Source of the DNA: Endozoicomonas sp. OPT23
Lineage (GTDB): Bacteria; Pseudomonadota; Gammaproteobacteria; Pseudomonadales; Endozoicomonadaceae
Direction of reading: 5' to 3'
Assembly: GCF_009653635.1 (NCBI RefSeq)
Contig: NZ_PPFD01000002.1
Location: forward strand, 496,001-560,000
Length of the DNA: 64,000 bases
Shown here: piece by piece, positions 1 to 9,036 of the stretch
Layout of the letters: every line of letters starts with the position of its first letter
How positions within the stretch are numbered: position 1 is the stretch's first letter
Notes under the pieces: generated by a model
Seen by the model: the letters and a program-made list of their open reading frames with translations, nothing else
The model's database searches: none
What the model was told of the DNA's origin: nothing
Position numbers and translations under genes: made by a program

Positions 1-2
1 AA

Positions 3-107
3 GTTAATCAGCTGGGTATTGATTTTTCCCAAAATAGGGAGATTTGTCTCCCTGCTCAGAGGGATGACATTGCTAGCTTTCCCTGTCATCAAGTACTCCG
101 GAAATGA
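3..107 (+). CDS. possible 3' end of a gene cut by the window edge
   Basis: The frame starting at base 3 is open from the window edge for 34 codons and ends in TGA at 105-107. The peptide has a normal, non-repetitive composition and ends VLRK. A small hairpin (GGGAGA-TTTG-TCTCCC) lies inside it. There is no start, no motif and no neighbour to support a function, and frame 1 is also open in this stretch, so coding is only a possibility. Confidence 0.2.
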   Translation, partial: VNQLGIDFSQNREICLPAQRDDIASFPCHQVLRK

Positions 108-259
108 CAAAAACAGAACATCAGCAATATTTTTAGCTCTATTGAATTATAAAATTATTTTTTCTATTCGATCAGAACATATGTGAATAAATGAAGAAGT
201 AACTGCTAGCAACCAGTACCGGCGGAGTTATATCAGTGTGAATGGCTGAAAAAGTTTAT
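108..259. other. AT-rich spacer with no recognised gene
   Basis: This is AT-rich sequence between the possible gene end at the left edge and the stop codon of the minus-strand gene that follows. I see no convincing ORF, RNA gene or terminator in it. Confidence 0.4.
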
Positions 260-541
260 TCAGCCTTCTTTCAGTTCTTTTGCTATCTCTCTGGCTTTTT
301 CGATAGCTTTATCAAAACCTTGTTTGAACAGGTTTTTTTGTATTTGAGTCTGCAGCTCTTCTGGTGAAATAGCACTCTCATCTGATGAAGCAAGCATTTC
401 CTTATTTTTCTGATCTCGTTGTTGCAGATCAGAAAAACGTTCAGCGTCAGCGGGATCTATCTGCTGTACAGGTTCATTCGGTGGTACTTGAGGGTGCTCA
501 GAACCTGGTTGTATTGGATCAGAGTCATTATTGGTGATCAT
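260..541 (-). CDS. small charged hypothetical protein (93 aa)
   Basis: I do not recognise this protein. It is soluble-looking and has no signal peptide or membrane segment. The first ~30 residues are Pro/Asn/Gln-rich and look disordered. From about residue 30 it carries a DPADAERFSDLQQ stretch, and the C-terminal third is a basic/acidic predicted helix rich in Lys and Glu. A segment of this 'AERF..LQQ' kind occurs near the N-terminus of some small T3SS proteins (inner-rod or HpaP-like), and T3SS genes start about 2 kb away. That link is only a guess. The gene stands alone and diverges from the small gene at 742. Confidence 0.5.
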   Translation of the reverse strand: MITNNDSDPIQPGSEHPQVPPNEPVQQIDPADAERFSDLQQRDQKNKEMLASSDESAISPEELQTQIQKNLFKQGFDKAIEKAREIAKELKEG

Positions 542-741
542 AATTTCGGCTTCCGGGGTTAATTTGACGCTCTAGTAAGATCGTCATCTAGCCTTAGAGT
601 TGAAGGGTAAGCAGGGATGCGAAGAAATTGGTTCTAGCGGAGACAGTTTCTTATTTCCAATATATGTAAGCTACTGATCACCAATCCGTAAAGGCTGACA
701 CCCCTTCGCCGACATCTGTTTTGTCATACAGGGAGATTATT

Positions 742-1047
742 ATGAGTGGTCAGCATTTCACCTTAACTATTAGTCAAAGCACCACCGATTCTGGTGATTT
801 CGCCATTCATATGAATGAAGAGGGCAAGAACGAACAGTTGCTGGTACATCTGCGGTTTATGTCTCAGCCCATGCTGGATGAGAAGTATCTGGATGATGTT
901 GTTGGAGTGCTGGCTCGAAAACTGGCCAAAAGAATCATTGAATGGCGGGTAGCTCCTGATATTAACCCTGAAGCACTTCCTGATGTTCAGGATGAAGCTC
1001 GTGCTGTTGTTGATGCCATGATTGATCGAATGAAAAAAGAAGGTTGA
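742..1047 (+). CDS. small hypothetical protein (101 aa)
   Basis: I do not recognise the family. An in-frame GTG/TTG-type start is possible near 721, but the ATG at 742 follows an AGGGAG motif at good distance and is preferred. The product is acidic, has no signal peptide, and has a predicted beta-rich first half (FTLTISQS, QLLVHLRF) followed by helices containing VVGVLARKLAKRI and ending MIDRMKKEG. It lies just upstream of the radical SAM gene with a ~95 bp gap, so the two may be co-transcribed. Codon use looks like that of the neighbours. Confidence 0.55.
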   Translation: MSGQHFTLTISQSTTDSGDFAIHMNEEGKNEQLLVHLRFMSQPMLDEKYLDDVVGVLARKLAKRIIEWRVAPDINPEALPDVQDEARAVVDAMIDRMKKEG

Positions 1048-1142
1048 GCTGTAGCGATTCCGCTGCAGAGTCCACGTCAATTCCCTATAGGATGTTAACA
1101 GTGTGACCAGTATGTTGGTGGGATTTGCACTGGTAACATTCC

Positions 1143-2033
1143 ATGGACATGACCCGTTACGTCAACACCTTTGGTCGCTATCTACGAGCAAAGCATGGCG
1201 AGAAAGTTCATAAAATCTCTGTTAATGCTTCATTCACCTGCCCCAACCGGGATGGTTCAAAGGGCATTGGCGGCTGCACATTCTGCAATAACGATTCTTT
1301 CAGCCCAAAAAATACTGAGTCCGGTGATATTACCGACCAGATCATTGCTGCTAAGCAACGTGTCAGTGAGCGAACAAAAGCCAAAAAGTTTATTGCTTAC
1401 TTTCAGTCGTATAGTAATACCTACGGTGATCCTGAGGATCTGAAAAGATATTACGATGAAGCTCTTTCTGACCCGGATGTCATTGGCCTCGCTGTTGGCA
1501 CAAGGCCTGACTGTGTGCCTGATCCGGTTTTGGAATTGCTGTCTGGATATCAAAGTCAGGGCTATGAAGTTTGGCTGGAGCTGGGTCTGCAATCCAGTTT
1601 TGATGAATCACTGATTGCTATTAATCGCGGTCATGGTTTTGCTGAGTATGTAGATGCTGTGGAACGGGCCAGAAAATTTGGTTTAAAGATTTGTACTCAC
1701 CTCATAATGGGCCTACCGGGTGAAGAGCCTGAAGACACACTAAAGACATTTGATCGAGTTATTGAGCTGGGTGTTGATGCTATCAAGGTTCACCCTCTTC
1801 ATATTGTTAAAGGCACTCAGCTCGCCAGACAGTGGAAGCAGGGTCAGGTGCCCGAGCTGACTGTTGAGCAATACACCGATACTCTGGCAGAAATTATCCG
1901 TCGTGCACCAAAAGACCTTTTGTTTCATCGATTGACTGGTTCGGGTGAGCGGCAGTATTTGTTAGCCCCTGATTGGGTGATGAACAAATGGGATGTCCTT
2001 GGAACCCTGTATAGAAAGCTGGAGGCTGCATAA
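1143..2033 (+). CDS. yhcC: YhcC-like radical SAM protein (TIGR01212 family)
   Basis: This is a 296-residue radical S-adenosylmethionine protein close to the usual length of E. coli YhcC (~309). The [4Fe-4S]-binding cysteines are C33, C45 and C48 in a CPNRDG...GGCTFCNN context, with the C-X11-C-X2-C spacing of this family rather than the common CX3CX2C. Further family landmarks are GTRPDC (~120) and LGLQS (~147), and the C-terminus ends in LYRKLEAA. The natural substrate of the family is not known; relatives act on RNA or cofactors. The first ATG at 1143 is used and a second lies two codons in. It is followed at 50 bp by an acetyltransferase gene. Confidence 0.88.
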   Translation: MDMTRYVNTFGRYLRAKHGEKVHKISVNASFTCPNRDGSKGIGGCTFCNNDSFSPKNTESGDITDQIIAAKQRVSERTKAKKFIAYFQSYSNTYGDPEDLKRYYDEALSDPDVIGLAVGTRPDCVPDPVLELLSGYQSQGYEVWLELGLQSSFDESLIAINRGHGFAEYVDAVERARKFGLKICTHLIMGLPGEEPEDTLKTFDRVIELGVDAIKVHPLHIVKGTQLARQWKQGQVPELTVEQYTDTLAEIIRRAPKDLLFHRLTGSGERQYLLAPDWVMNKWDVLGTLYRKLEAA

Positions 2034-2082
2034 ACCTTGCCGATTAACTAGCTGTTAAAAGGACTTTTTCGGGCTAGTTAAT

Positions 2083-2619
2083 ATGCGTTTTGATTTAGGC
2101 AATGGTTACTGTATCAGAAGCTTTTTATATGGCGATGCTGCCTCTCTGGCTCGACACGGTAATAACTGGGAGATCGCCAAGAATCTCAGGGACAGTTTTC
2201 CACACCCTTATACGGTTGAGCATGCTCGTGTATGGATTCAGCATATTAAAGAGCATGAAGCTGATACCCGTTTTGTTATCGACTTTGAAGGCGAAGCGAT
2301 TGGCGAAATAGGTTTTGTCAGTCAGCTGGATGTGCATCGTCATGTTGCCGAGATTGGTTACTGGGTTTCTCAGGTGCACTGGGGAAAAGGCATAATGACA
2401 AAAGCCTTAAGCCGTGTATGCCAGTACGCAATGGATGATCAAGGTGTGGTACGCATCTATGCTGATGTCGTTGATCATAATCAGGGTTCAGCGCGTATTC
2501 TTGAAAAGGTTGGTTTTCAGAGAGAAGCTGTTTTCCGCAAGCATATTTATAAAGGTGAGGAGTTCTACGACCAGCTGGTCTTTGGTTTACTTCGCCCAGA
2601 CCTCAATACTGATTGCTGA
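2083..2619 (+). CDS. GNAT-family N-acetyltransferase (RimJ/RimL-like)
   Basis: At 178 residues this has the length and layout of the RimJ/RimL branch of GNAT acetyltransferases. It shows the IGEIGF beta-strand motif (~71-76), an EIGYWV strand, the acetyl-CoA loop HWGKGIMTKAL (~99-109; Q/RxxGxG/A-like) and the typical C-terminal LEKVGFQREAVFRKH block. The reaction is acetyl-CoA-dependent N-acetylation; the substrate cannot be told from sequence. Its stop codon lies inside a 12-bp stem hairpin facing the convergent sctV gene. Confidence 0.85.
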   Translation: MRFDLGNGYCIRSFLYGDAASLARHGNNWEIAKNLRDSFPHPYTVEHARVWIQHIKEHEADTRFVIDFEGEAIGEIGFVSQLDVHRHVAEIGYWVSQVHWGKGIMTKALSRVCQYAMDDQGVVRIYADVVDHNQGSARILEKVGFQREAVFRKHIYKGEEFYDQLVFGLLRPDLNTDC

Positions 2620-2650
2620 ATACCTTTCTGATAGCTATAGGTATTCAGCA
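2614..2650. terminator. hairpin between convergent acetyltransferase and sctV genes
   Basis: A perfect 12-bp stem (TGCTGAATACCT / AGGTATTCAGCA) has a 13-nt loop and includes the TGA stop of the acetyltransferase gene. No strong T-run follows on either strand, so its use as an intrinsic terminator is inferred from position between convergent genes. Confidence 0.5.
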
Positions 2651-2684
2651 GTTTCAGTGACTTCTACTGATAAGATTCACCTGC

Positions 2685-4772
2685 TTAGATACTGATTCTT
2701 CCGAGAGGTTGAACAGTAATTTCTTCAGTCAGTTCCTGATGTGAAAGCACTGCCAGATCATAGACTTCCAGTTCCAGTAGCTTACGAACATATCGACGTA
2801 TATCCATCGAGGTGATCAGCACCGGTTTATGTTCGAGGTGACCAATCTTACCCACAGTATTTTTTACGGTCTCTACAAAGCGTGCTGACTGGGAAGGATC
2901 GAGAGCCAGGTAGCTACCTGCTGATGTTTGACGAATACCACCTCTTATAGCATCTTCAACATCCTGATCGAGCAGATAAACCGGCAGCATATTCTTGCCG
3001 TTCGAGTATTTATAGCTGATATACCGTTTCAGGGAGGAGCGAACATACTCTGTCAGCTGAACCACTTCTTTTTCTTTGTGCCCCCAAACAACCAGCGCCT
3101 GAAGGATTGCCCGCAGGTTTCTGATGGAGATATCTTCTGACACTAGTCGCTGGAAGATTTCAGTAATCTTGTTAACGGGTAACAGTCGTTGAACTTCCTT
3201 GATCAATTCGCCGAAAGAGCTTTCCATTTTCTCAAGTAAGTAACGGGTTTCCTGAATACCGATAAATTCTTCCGAGTATTTTTTCAGTACATGCGCTAGA
3301 TGGAATGTCAGGATTTTTGGTGCATCCATATAGTTGACGTTGTTTTTCTCCAGCTTCTCTGTGAATTGCTCTTCAGCCCACAAAGTATCGAGACTGGGTA
3401 GAAAATCCTCTTCATGGTCAAAAGGAATTTTTAGCATTTCAAGATGGTCAACGGTCTCTCTGACAAAAACGAAACCGGGGCGGAAATAACCCGATGCTAC
3501 AGGCACTTCCTGCAGCATGATCGAATAGGTGTTGTCCTGCATAGAGTCATTAAAACGCAGGTGAATGCCGGGGAAAGGTACACCTAAATCCATATAAAGA
3601 GCTTTTCTGACTTTCAGTAACTCGTCGTTCAACATCTGTGTATCGAGAGTTTCCTGGATGGAGGTTGGCACATCGATAATCAAAGGCAGTGTCTGAGTGA
3701 ATTCTTCCTGCTGATCCAGTCTGGACTGAGCATCACCGGCAGTTTCTGTGGCGGCAGCCATGGCTGGGATGCCACCTCTGGTTTCAGCTTCTCTCTCTTT
3801 TGATTCTTTTCGAAGCAAGTAGTAGCCACCACCACCGATGCAGCCCGCTAAGGCAAGGAAGATCATTGTTGGAAAGCCGGGAATCAAGGCAAAGCAAAGC
3901 AGCAGGACACCACCCACCAGTAAAGCTTTAGGCTTATCTAATAGCTGATCACCGATTTCATTACCCAGATCTTTCGAGTCTTCGTTAGATACTCGAGTAA
4001 CGATGATACCTGCAGTGATGGATATCAGCAGGGCTGGAATCTGGGCAATCAAACCATCACCCACAGTCAGGATGGCATAAAGTTGAAGCGCTTCACCCGC
4101 GCTCATATCAAGCATGGTGGTACCTATGGCAACACCGGCAGTGATGTTTACAAAGATGATGATCAGTCCAGCGATGGCGTCACCCTTAACGAACTTCATG
4201 GCACCATCCATTGAACCGAACAGTTGGCTCTCTTTCTGGACCAGCTCTCGTCGTCTCTGAGCTTCTTCCATTTCAATAGAGCCGGCACGGAGGTCAGCAT
4301 CGATACTCATCTGCTTACCAGGCATACCGTCGAGAGAGAATCGGGCACTTACCTCAGCTACACGCTCGGAACCTTTGGTGATAACCAGAAACTGCACAAT
4401 GGTGATGATAAGGAAGAGCACGATACCAACAATCAGGTTGCCGCCCACCACGAAGTTACCAAAGGTATAAACAATTTCACCGGCGTCAGCCTGAAGCAGT
4501 ATCAAACGGGTTGTTGTAATGGAGAGTGACAATCGAAACAAAGTGGTCACAAGAAGAACGGCTGGAAAGGATGAAAATTCTAATGGTGACAACAGATATA
4601 TCGAGGTCATCATCAGAATAAATGAGAGGCCCATATTAAGGGCAATCAGAAAATCCACCAGGAAGGTGGGCATCGGCAAAATAATAAGACCAATGATGGC
4701 AACCAGCAAAGCGGCCAGTACCAGATCGTTTCTTTTTCCGAGTTTATTGAGCCCTGTGAGTACCGGATTCAT
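2685..4772 (-). CDS. sctV: T3SS export gate protein SctV (YscV/LcrD/InvA family)
   Basis: This is the major export-apparatus protein of the type III secretion inner membrane complex; it forms a nonameric ring that passes substrates into the SctRST channel. It has 695 residues, normal for the family. Hydrophobic segments fill residues ~17-130 and ~198-320. The family-defining cytoplasmic loop [18 protein letters not shown] is at 144-161, and the soluble C-terminal domain covers ~355-695. The ATG at 4772 gives a compact N-terminus ending just before the first membrane segment. It lies about 55 bp downstream of sctY in an sctX-sctY-sctV run, the order used by Yersinia/Pseudomonas Ysc-type systems. 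The overall similarity is to virulence SctV rather than to flagellar FlhA, based mainly on this neighbourhood. Confidence 0.93.
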   Translation of the reverse strand: MNPVLTGLNKLGKRNDLVLAALLVAIIGLIILPMPTFLVDFLIALNMGLSFILMMTSIYLLSPLEFSSFPAVLLVTTLFRLSLSITTTRLILLQADAGEIVYTFGNFVVGGNLIVGIVLFLIITIVQFLVITKGSERVAEVSARFSLDGMPGKQMSIDADLRAGSIEMEEAQRRRELVQKESQLFGSMDGAMKFVKGDAIAGLIIIFVNITAGVAIGTTMLDMSAGEALQLYAILTVGDGLIAQIPALLISITAGIIVTRVSNEDSKDLGNEIGDQLLDKPKALLVGGVLLLCFALIPGFPTMIFLALAGCIGGGGYYLLRKESKEREAETRGGIPAMAAATETAGDAQSRLDQQEEFTQTLPLIIDVPTSIQETLDTQMLNDELLKVRKALYMDLGVPFPGIHLRFNDSMQDNTYSIMLQEVPVASGYFRPGFVFVRETVDHLEMLKIPFDHEEDFLPSLDTLWAEEQFTEKLEKNNVNYMDAPKILTFHLAHVLKKYSEEFIGIQETRYLLEKMESSFGELIKEVQRLLPVNKITEIFQRLVSEDISIRNLRAILQALVVWGHKEKEVVQLTEYVRSSLKRYISYKYSNGKNMLPVYLLDQDVEDAIRGGIRQTSAGSYLALDPSQSARFVETVKNTVGKIGHLEHKPVLITSMDIRRYVRKLLELEVYDLAVLSHQELTEEITVQPLGRISI

Positions 4773-4828
4773 GGTTCACAATCAGCCTGATTAGTAGGGG
4801 AGAGAGTCTGGCTGAACTGGCAAAAGAG

Positions 4829-5122
4829 CTATTTTACTGCTGCTTTCTTTCTCTTCTTGAGCAGAGCTCGCCCCTTGATCCATTTGATGGCCCGGGTGTC
4901 CATTCCAGGCTTTGCGTACTGCAGAAAAGTATCGGCGGAGCGTATGGAATCTTCAGGTCGGTCAGCCTGCAGATAGGCGTAACTGAGCATGCGGTGAACA
5001 TCGAGATTAGCTGGCTCCAGTCGACGTACTGCTTCCAGTAGGGCAATGGATTTTCTGGGTTGCAGGTATTCCATATAATAAGAAGCTTGTGACAGTAACC
5101 ATTGCTTGAGAGGTTTGTTCAT
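4829..5122 (-). CDS. sctY: T3SS chaperone SctY (YscY-like)
   Basis: This small (97 aa) basic protein has a TPR-like helical repeat (SIALLEAVRRLEPANLDVHRMLSYAYLQ..., ~residues 23-52). It sits exactly between an sctX-like gene and sctV, as yscY does in the Yersinia virA operon. YscY binds YscX and both are needed for early secretion and for SctV ring function in Ysc-type systems. The family is ~110-115 aa, so this one is slightly short. The C-terminus is Lys/Arg-rich. The call rests on the TPR character plus gene order; sequence identity alone would be weak. Confidence 0.75.
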   Translation of the reverse strand: MNKPLKQWLLSQASYYMEYLQPRKSIALLEAVRRLEPANLDVHRMLSYAYLQADRPEDSIRSADTFLQYAKPGMDTRAIKWIKGRALLKKRKKAAVK

Positions 5123-5139
5123 GACACTTTTCTCTAAGG

Positions 5140-5511
5140 TTAACCGGCCACCAGAACATTTCTGGTAATCATCAAATACTCAAGAAGCTCTTTGGATTCT
5201 TTGAGAACATTCAGCGCTGCCTGAATCTCCGGTCCTTGATCTTTATGCGCCTCAAGCACGTTCAGCGCCATATTCACCATCATGTGATGTTCATCAGGAG
5301 ATAAAGCGGCTGTTTTTTCACTCAGACTGAGTGCGTATTTTCTTTCTCTGTTCTGGAAAGTCCGGCCCATATCAAGAGCCTTCCAAAAATGGGCGGGGAT
5401 ACTTTCACCGGATGGCTTGAAAGAAGACTTATCCTTTGGAAAATCCTTCTCGTCAAAGTCATCTCTGACTCTGGAAATACTTGATAATCCGCTATTAAAG
5501 GAAACATCCAT
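5140..5511 (-). CDS. sctX: T3SS early substrate SctX (YscX-like)
   Basis: At 123 residues this matches the length of Yersinia YscX (122). The C-terminal half resembles YscX in pattern (PEIQAALNVLKESKELLEYLMITRNVL, aligning with the ELQAAAALLK...LLQIILNLL end of YscX from memory). The N-terminus is polar, as expected for a secreted early substrate. YscX partners with YscY and SctV; here the three genes are consecutive with 17- and 56-bp gaps, so one operon is likely. A promoter should lie in the AT-rich interval before 5858. The YscX/YscY pair marks the Ysc family of systems, which makes this locus Ysc-like rather than SPI-1- or SPI-2-like. Confidence 0.72.
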   Translation of the reverse strand: MDVSFNSGLSSISRVRDDFDEKDFPKDKSSFKPSGESIPAHFWKALDMGRTFQNRERKYALSLSEKTAALSPDEHHMMVNMALNVLEAHKDQGPEIQAALNVLKESKELLEYLMITRNVLVAG

Positions 5512-5857
5512 GATCGTGCTCGCTGCGTAATGAATCCTGTATAAGATCGGCGCAGAATAGATAATCCGAAGCGTTCACTATTGTGAATATTTCCCTTCAT
5601 TTACTGTGATGAGAAATATTCGTTTGCTGATGACTGATTTATTTGCAAACCATTAGAGTTACAAGGCATTCTTAGTAGAGTCGGTTTAAAAAGCCGTTAT
5701 TTGTATTTGAAATAAAAAATGTATTTATAATCAGAAAAAGTTTTACTTGCCGTTAACATAGATATTTGAAGATTTATTTATAGTCAGTAGTTATTTGATT
5801 AGTTGTTTTAGAAGTTGTTTGAGAAGTTTTTGAAGTGAGCAGGGAGGCTCTCGTCGA
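5512..5857. promoter_or_regulatory. AT-rich divergent intergenic region between sctX and sctC
   Basis: These 346 bp separate the minus-strand sctXYV operon from plus-strand sctC and should hold both promoters. The stretch 5640-5830 is markedly AT-rich, with runs such as AAATAAAAAATG and repeated TTAGTTGTTTTAGAAG / TTGTTTGAGAAG motifs. Such composition often goes with H-NS-type silencing or an AraC-type activator. I could not identify a specific operator or a clear -35/-10 pair. Confidence 0.4.
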
Positions 5858-8026
5858 ATGGACTCAAGGCAATCTGAATTACTTGGTATCAGGGCGGTCA
5901 TTCTTGCAGCCAGTTTCCTGTTCATTACGTCTGCAGTTCTATTCACGGAATCACTGAACGCTGTTGTTACGCCAGGGCAGGAGGGTGTTCGTCGTCATAT
6001 TGTTCGGCCCGGTGAAACTCTTGGAATCATTGCCCAGAACTACGGCTTTGAAATGAATGAGTTGGCGGAATACAACAAGATCAACAGCCCAAACAATCTT
6101 ATGGCGGGTCAAACCATTTATCTGCCTGACCCTCAACCAGCGCCGTTCGCTCCCAACCAGGCTATGCCTGTTCCAGTGCCAGAACAGATTCTGGATACCA
6201 GTGTTTTTCCCCCGGAAGAAATTAAGCCGGATGAAAAAGAGTACTACCAGCTCCAGCAATGGATGGGCAGTCAGAAAGAAACATCGGGCGTTGATTCGGT
6301 TGATTACAACTATTCCATTAAAGCGCCAGCTCCGGAATCAAAAGCGGGCTTTGATATCCCTCTCGATGTTTCGGAAGAAACGGTTAAGAAAGTGAATGGT
6401 GAGGAAGCAGCTAAGGTTGCTGAAAGTGATACTCCCGGTGACGATACCAAAGCAGACCCTGATCTGGCTGAATTTATTGATGACTCAGCCTCTCCGGCTC
6501 TGGATGTTTTTGGTGACCGACCCTATGCCTACTATGGCAGTGGCGAGGAATTGTCAGAAACACTGCAGAACTTTGCTGCCAGTTACTACCTTCCAGCCGT
6601 TATTGCTGAAGATGTGTTGGGTGAAGTGAATGGCAAGATTGGCCCTTTGACTCCTGTCGATTTCCTTGACCATATGGCCAACATCTATGGGTTCATCTGG
6701 TATTTTGATGGCCACACGCTTTATGTCTACAGCGGTAATGCAGCTCAACAGAAGATTATCAGTCTTGAATACATGTCTACGGAAGAGTTTAAGAAAACTC
6801 TGAAAAAAGTAGGGATCTGGGATGGACGCTTCTTCTGGAAAGAACAGTCAAAGGATGGTCTGGTCTATGTTTCAGGGCCTCCAAGATATATTGAAATGGT
6901 CTCTCAGACTGCTGACTTGCTGGATAAAAAGGAAGGTGTCAGACAGAAGAGTAAGCTGACCATTCGGATGTATCGTCTTAAATATGCCTGGGCAACGGAT
7001 AAACAGTTTAATTTTCGAGGGCAAGAGGTCACCGTTCCAGGAGTAGCAACTCTTCTCAGAAGCATTATTGCGGGTGGCGGTATTGCCAGTGTTAAGAAAA
7101 AAACAATTGATCCATTAACAGTGCAGCCTGCGAAAGGAGTCGTTAAAAAAGGCATTCAGCAGAGACAGTTTCCTGCAGAAGCTGACCCCTTAAATAAGGG
7201 GCCAGAGCTTGAGGGCAATTACATTAATGCAGATCCTCGTCTGAACGCAGTTATTGTCCATGATCTGGAAGCAAAAATGCCTATGTATGAGGGACTCATT
7301 GAATCTCTTGATAAACCGTCTTCTCAGGTTGAGGTCAGTGTTTCCATCATTGACGTTAATACCGATGATATTGAAGCACTGGGCGTCGACTGGAACAATA
7401 CTCGGGGAGCAGCAGGTACAGATCCTGGCAGTTCAGAAGTGAATTTCGATTTAAGCAAGTCTTCACATAAGGACAGCTTTTCAAGCTTTACCACAGTACT
7501 GGGACTTAATGTCGGTAGCTTTAATGCGCGAGTAAATCTGCTTGAGGATGAAGGGCGGGCAAAGGTTGTTTCAAAACCTTCTATTCTGACATTGGATAAT
7601 CTGGAGGCCATTTTCGATAACAGCAGTACATTCTACGTACCGGTAGCCAGTCAGGAAGATGCCGAGCTGTTTCCGGTTACTTCAGGAACAGTGGTTCAGG
7701 TCACACCCCGAATAGTGCGGGAGGATACAGGAAGACGTATTCACATGAATGTGAATATTCAGGATGGCGGTGATACCAAAGATGCGAATCTAACTATTCC
7801 CAGAGTTAATAACAGCTCTATCAGTACTCAGGCCATAGTTAACGAAAATGAAAGCTTGTTGATCGGAGGCTTTTATAAAGAGTCTGAAAGTCAAAAAGCG
7901 ACCAAGGTACCTGTGTTAGGTGATATTCCTGTCTTTGGTAAGCTGTTCAGAGCGGATCGTAAGCAGGTATCCAGTCAGGTTCGATTGTTCCTGATCACCC
8001 CTAGAATTCTTAATAACGGAGCCTGA
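5858..8026 (+). CDS. sctC: T3SS outer-membrane secretin SctC with an N-terminal LysM domain
   Basis: This is the secretin that forms the outer-membrane ring of the injectisome. It has 722 residues. An N-terminal hydrophobic segment at ~11-30 looks like a signal peptide. Residues ~46-90 form a LysM domain (HIVRPGETLGIIAQNYGF...NLMAGQTIYLP), followed by a Pro/acidic linker (~91-220). The N0/N1 secretin domains begin at ~222 (YAYYGSGEELSETLQNFAASYY), and the C-terminal secretin domain (~490-720) includes VPVLGDIPVFGKLFR near the end. A LysM module is not part of well-known SctC proteins such as YscC and suggests direct peptidoglycan anchoring. An AGGGAGG ribosome site lies ~10 nt before the ATG. 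The gene diverges from sctX. Confidence 0.9.
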   Translation: MDSRQSELLGIRAVILAASFLFITSAVLFTESLNAVVTPGQEGVRRHIVRPGETLGIIAQNYGFEMNELAEYNKINSPNNLMAGQTIYLPDPQPAPFAPNQAMPVPVPEQILDTSVFPPEEIKPDEKEYYQLQQWMGSQKETSGVDSVDYNYSIKAPAPESKAGFDIPLDVSEETVKKVNGEEAAKVAESDTPGDDTKADPDLAEFIDDSASPALDVFGDRPYAYYGSGEELSETLQNFAASYYLPAVIAEDVLGEVNGKIGPLTPVDFLDHMANIYGFIWYFDGHTLYVYSGNAAQQKIISLEYMSTEEFKKTLKKVGIWDGRFFWKEQSKDGLVYVSGPPRYIEMVSQTADLLDKKEGVRQKSKLTIRMYRLKYAWATDKQFNFRGQEVTVPGVATLLRSIIAGGGIASVKKKTIDPLTVQPAKGVVKKGIQQRQFPAEADPLNKGPELEGNYINADPRLNAVIVHDLEAKMPMYEGLIESLDKPSSQVEVSVSIIDVNTDDIEALGVDWNNTRGAAGTDPGSSEVNFDLSKSSHKDSFSSFTTVLGLNVGSFNARVNLLEDEGRAKVVSKPSILTLDNLEAIFDNSSTFYVPVASQEDAELFPVTSGTVVQVTPRIVREDTGRRIHMNVNIQDGGDTKDANLTIPRVNNSSISTQAIVNENESLLIGGFYKESESQKATKVPVLGDIPVFGKLFRADRKQVSSQVRLFLITPRILNNGA

Positions 8027-8118
8027 TGCTTGCCATCATGTTCCGACGAGAGAGAATATGTATCTGATGTCTATTCCTGTCATAATCTTCTGCTAGCTCA
8101 TTGTTGTTTTGGACATTC

Positions 8119-9027
8119 ATGCACTCAGTTGAAGCTCTCTATAAATGCCGCCGTATTGTTGCCATTGGTGGTGGTCATGGTCTTGGCAAAGTTATGGCCA
8201 GCCTTGGGTTTCTCAAGGACAGGCTGACGGGTATCGTTGCCACTACGGATGACGGTGGCTCCACTGGCCGACTCAGAGAAATGAGTGACTGCATTGCCTG
8301 GGGAGACCTGCGCAACTGTCTCAACCAGCTATGCGCTGACAGTCCAAACCTTTCCCGTATTCTGTTCGAGTATCGCTTCAAGGAAGACAGTGGTGATCTT
8401 TCTCACCATAATCTGGGTAACCTGATCTTTTTGGCTATGGACCAGATGTGTGTAAGACCGCTGGATGCAGTGAATCTGATCCGACAAATACTGCAGGTTG
8501 AAACCCAGCTGATTCCCATGTCCGAACAACCAGCGAGTCTCGCTGGCATCATTAACGGTGAACAGGTTGTTGGTGAGACAACGATTGATGGTCTTGAAGT
8601 CACTCCTGAAAAGCTGATGCTTATTCCCGAGATTAAGCCAACAAAAGAAGCAATTGAAGCGATTGAGGAGGCTGATGTTATTATTCTTGGGCCGGGAAGT
8701 TTTATGACCAGTGTATTGCCGGCCTTGCTGATGGAAGATGTTTCCCAAGCCATTTTGAACAGTACAGCGAAGAAGATATTTGTAGGGAATATAAACCCTG
8801 AGATATCACCTGTAAGAAAGATGGCTATCAGGGAAAAGCTGGATTGGCTGCAATCAATGACAGGTGTATATCCGGATATTTTGCTCTGGCCTTCGGAGAG
8901 AAGCTTACCGTCCGGTATCAAATGCGAAATCAGGTATGAACCACTGACTGACGCTATTCAAACCGGTGCGCACAGTAAGAAAGGTTTGCGAAAAGCACTG
9001 GATAAAATTGCAGCTGAATTTATTTGA
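8119..9027 (+). CDS. ybhK: YvcK/YbhK-family protein (CofD-like fold)
   Basis: This protein belongs to the gluconeogenesis-factor family that includes B. subtilis YvcK and E. coli YbhK. It has a CofD-like Rossmann core but no demonstrated transferase activity; members bind nucleotide sugars and influence cell-wall metabolism. Visible landmarks are RIVAIGGGHGLGK near the N-terminus, ATTDDGGSTGRLR, GDLRNCL, HHNLGNLI and ADVIILGPGSFMTSVLPALL. The frame is open from a TTG at 8101, but the ATG at 8119 places the GGGHG motif at the usual distance and gives 302 aa, as in YbhK. It lies ~90 bp after sctC on the same strand. Its 3' end is followed by a palindromic repeat element. Confidence 0.9.
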   Translation: MHSVEALYKCRRIVAIGGGHGLGKVMASLGFLKDRLTGIVATTDDGGSTGRLREMSDCIAWGDLRNCLNQLCADSPNLSRILFEYRFKEDSGDLSHHNLGNLIFLAMDQMCVRPLDAVNLIRQILQVETQLIPMSEQPASLAGIINGEQVVGETTIDGLEVTPEKLMLIPEIKPTKEAIEAIEEADVIILGPGSFMTSVLPALLMEDVSQAILNSTAKKIFVGNINPEISPVRKMAIREKLDWLQSMTGVYPDILLWPSERSLPSGIKCEIRYEPLTDAIQTGAHSKKGLRKALDKIAAEFI

Positions 9028-9036
9028 GATTCAAGC

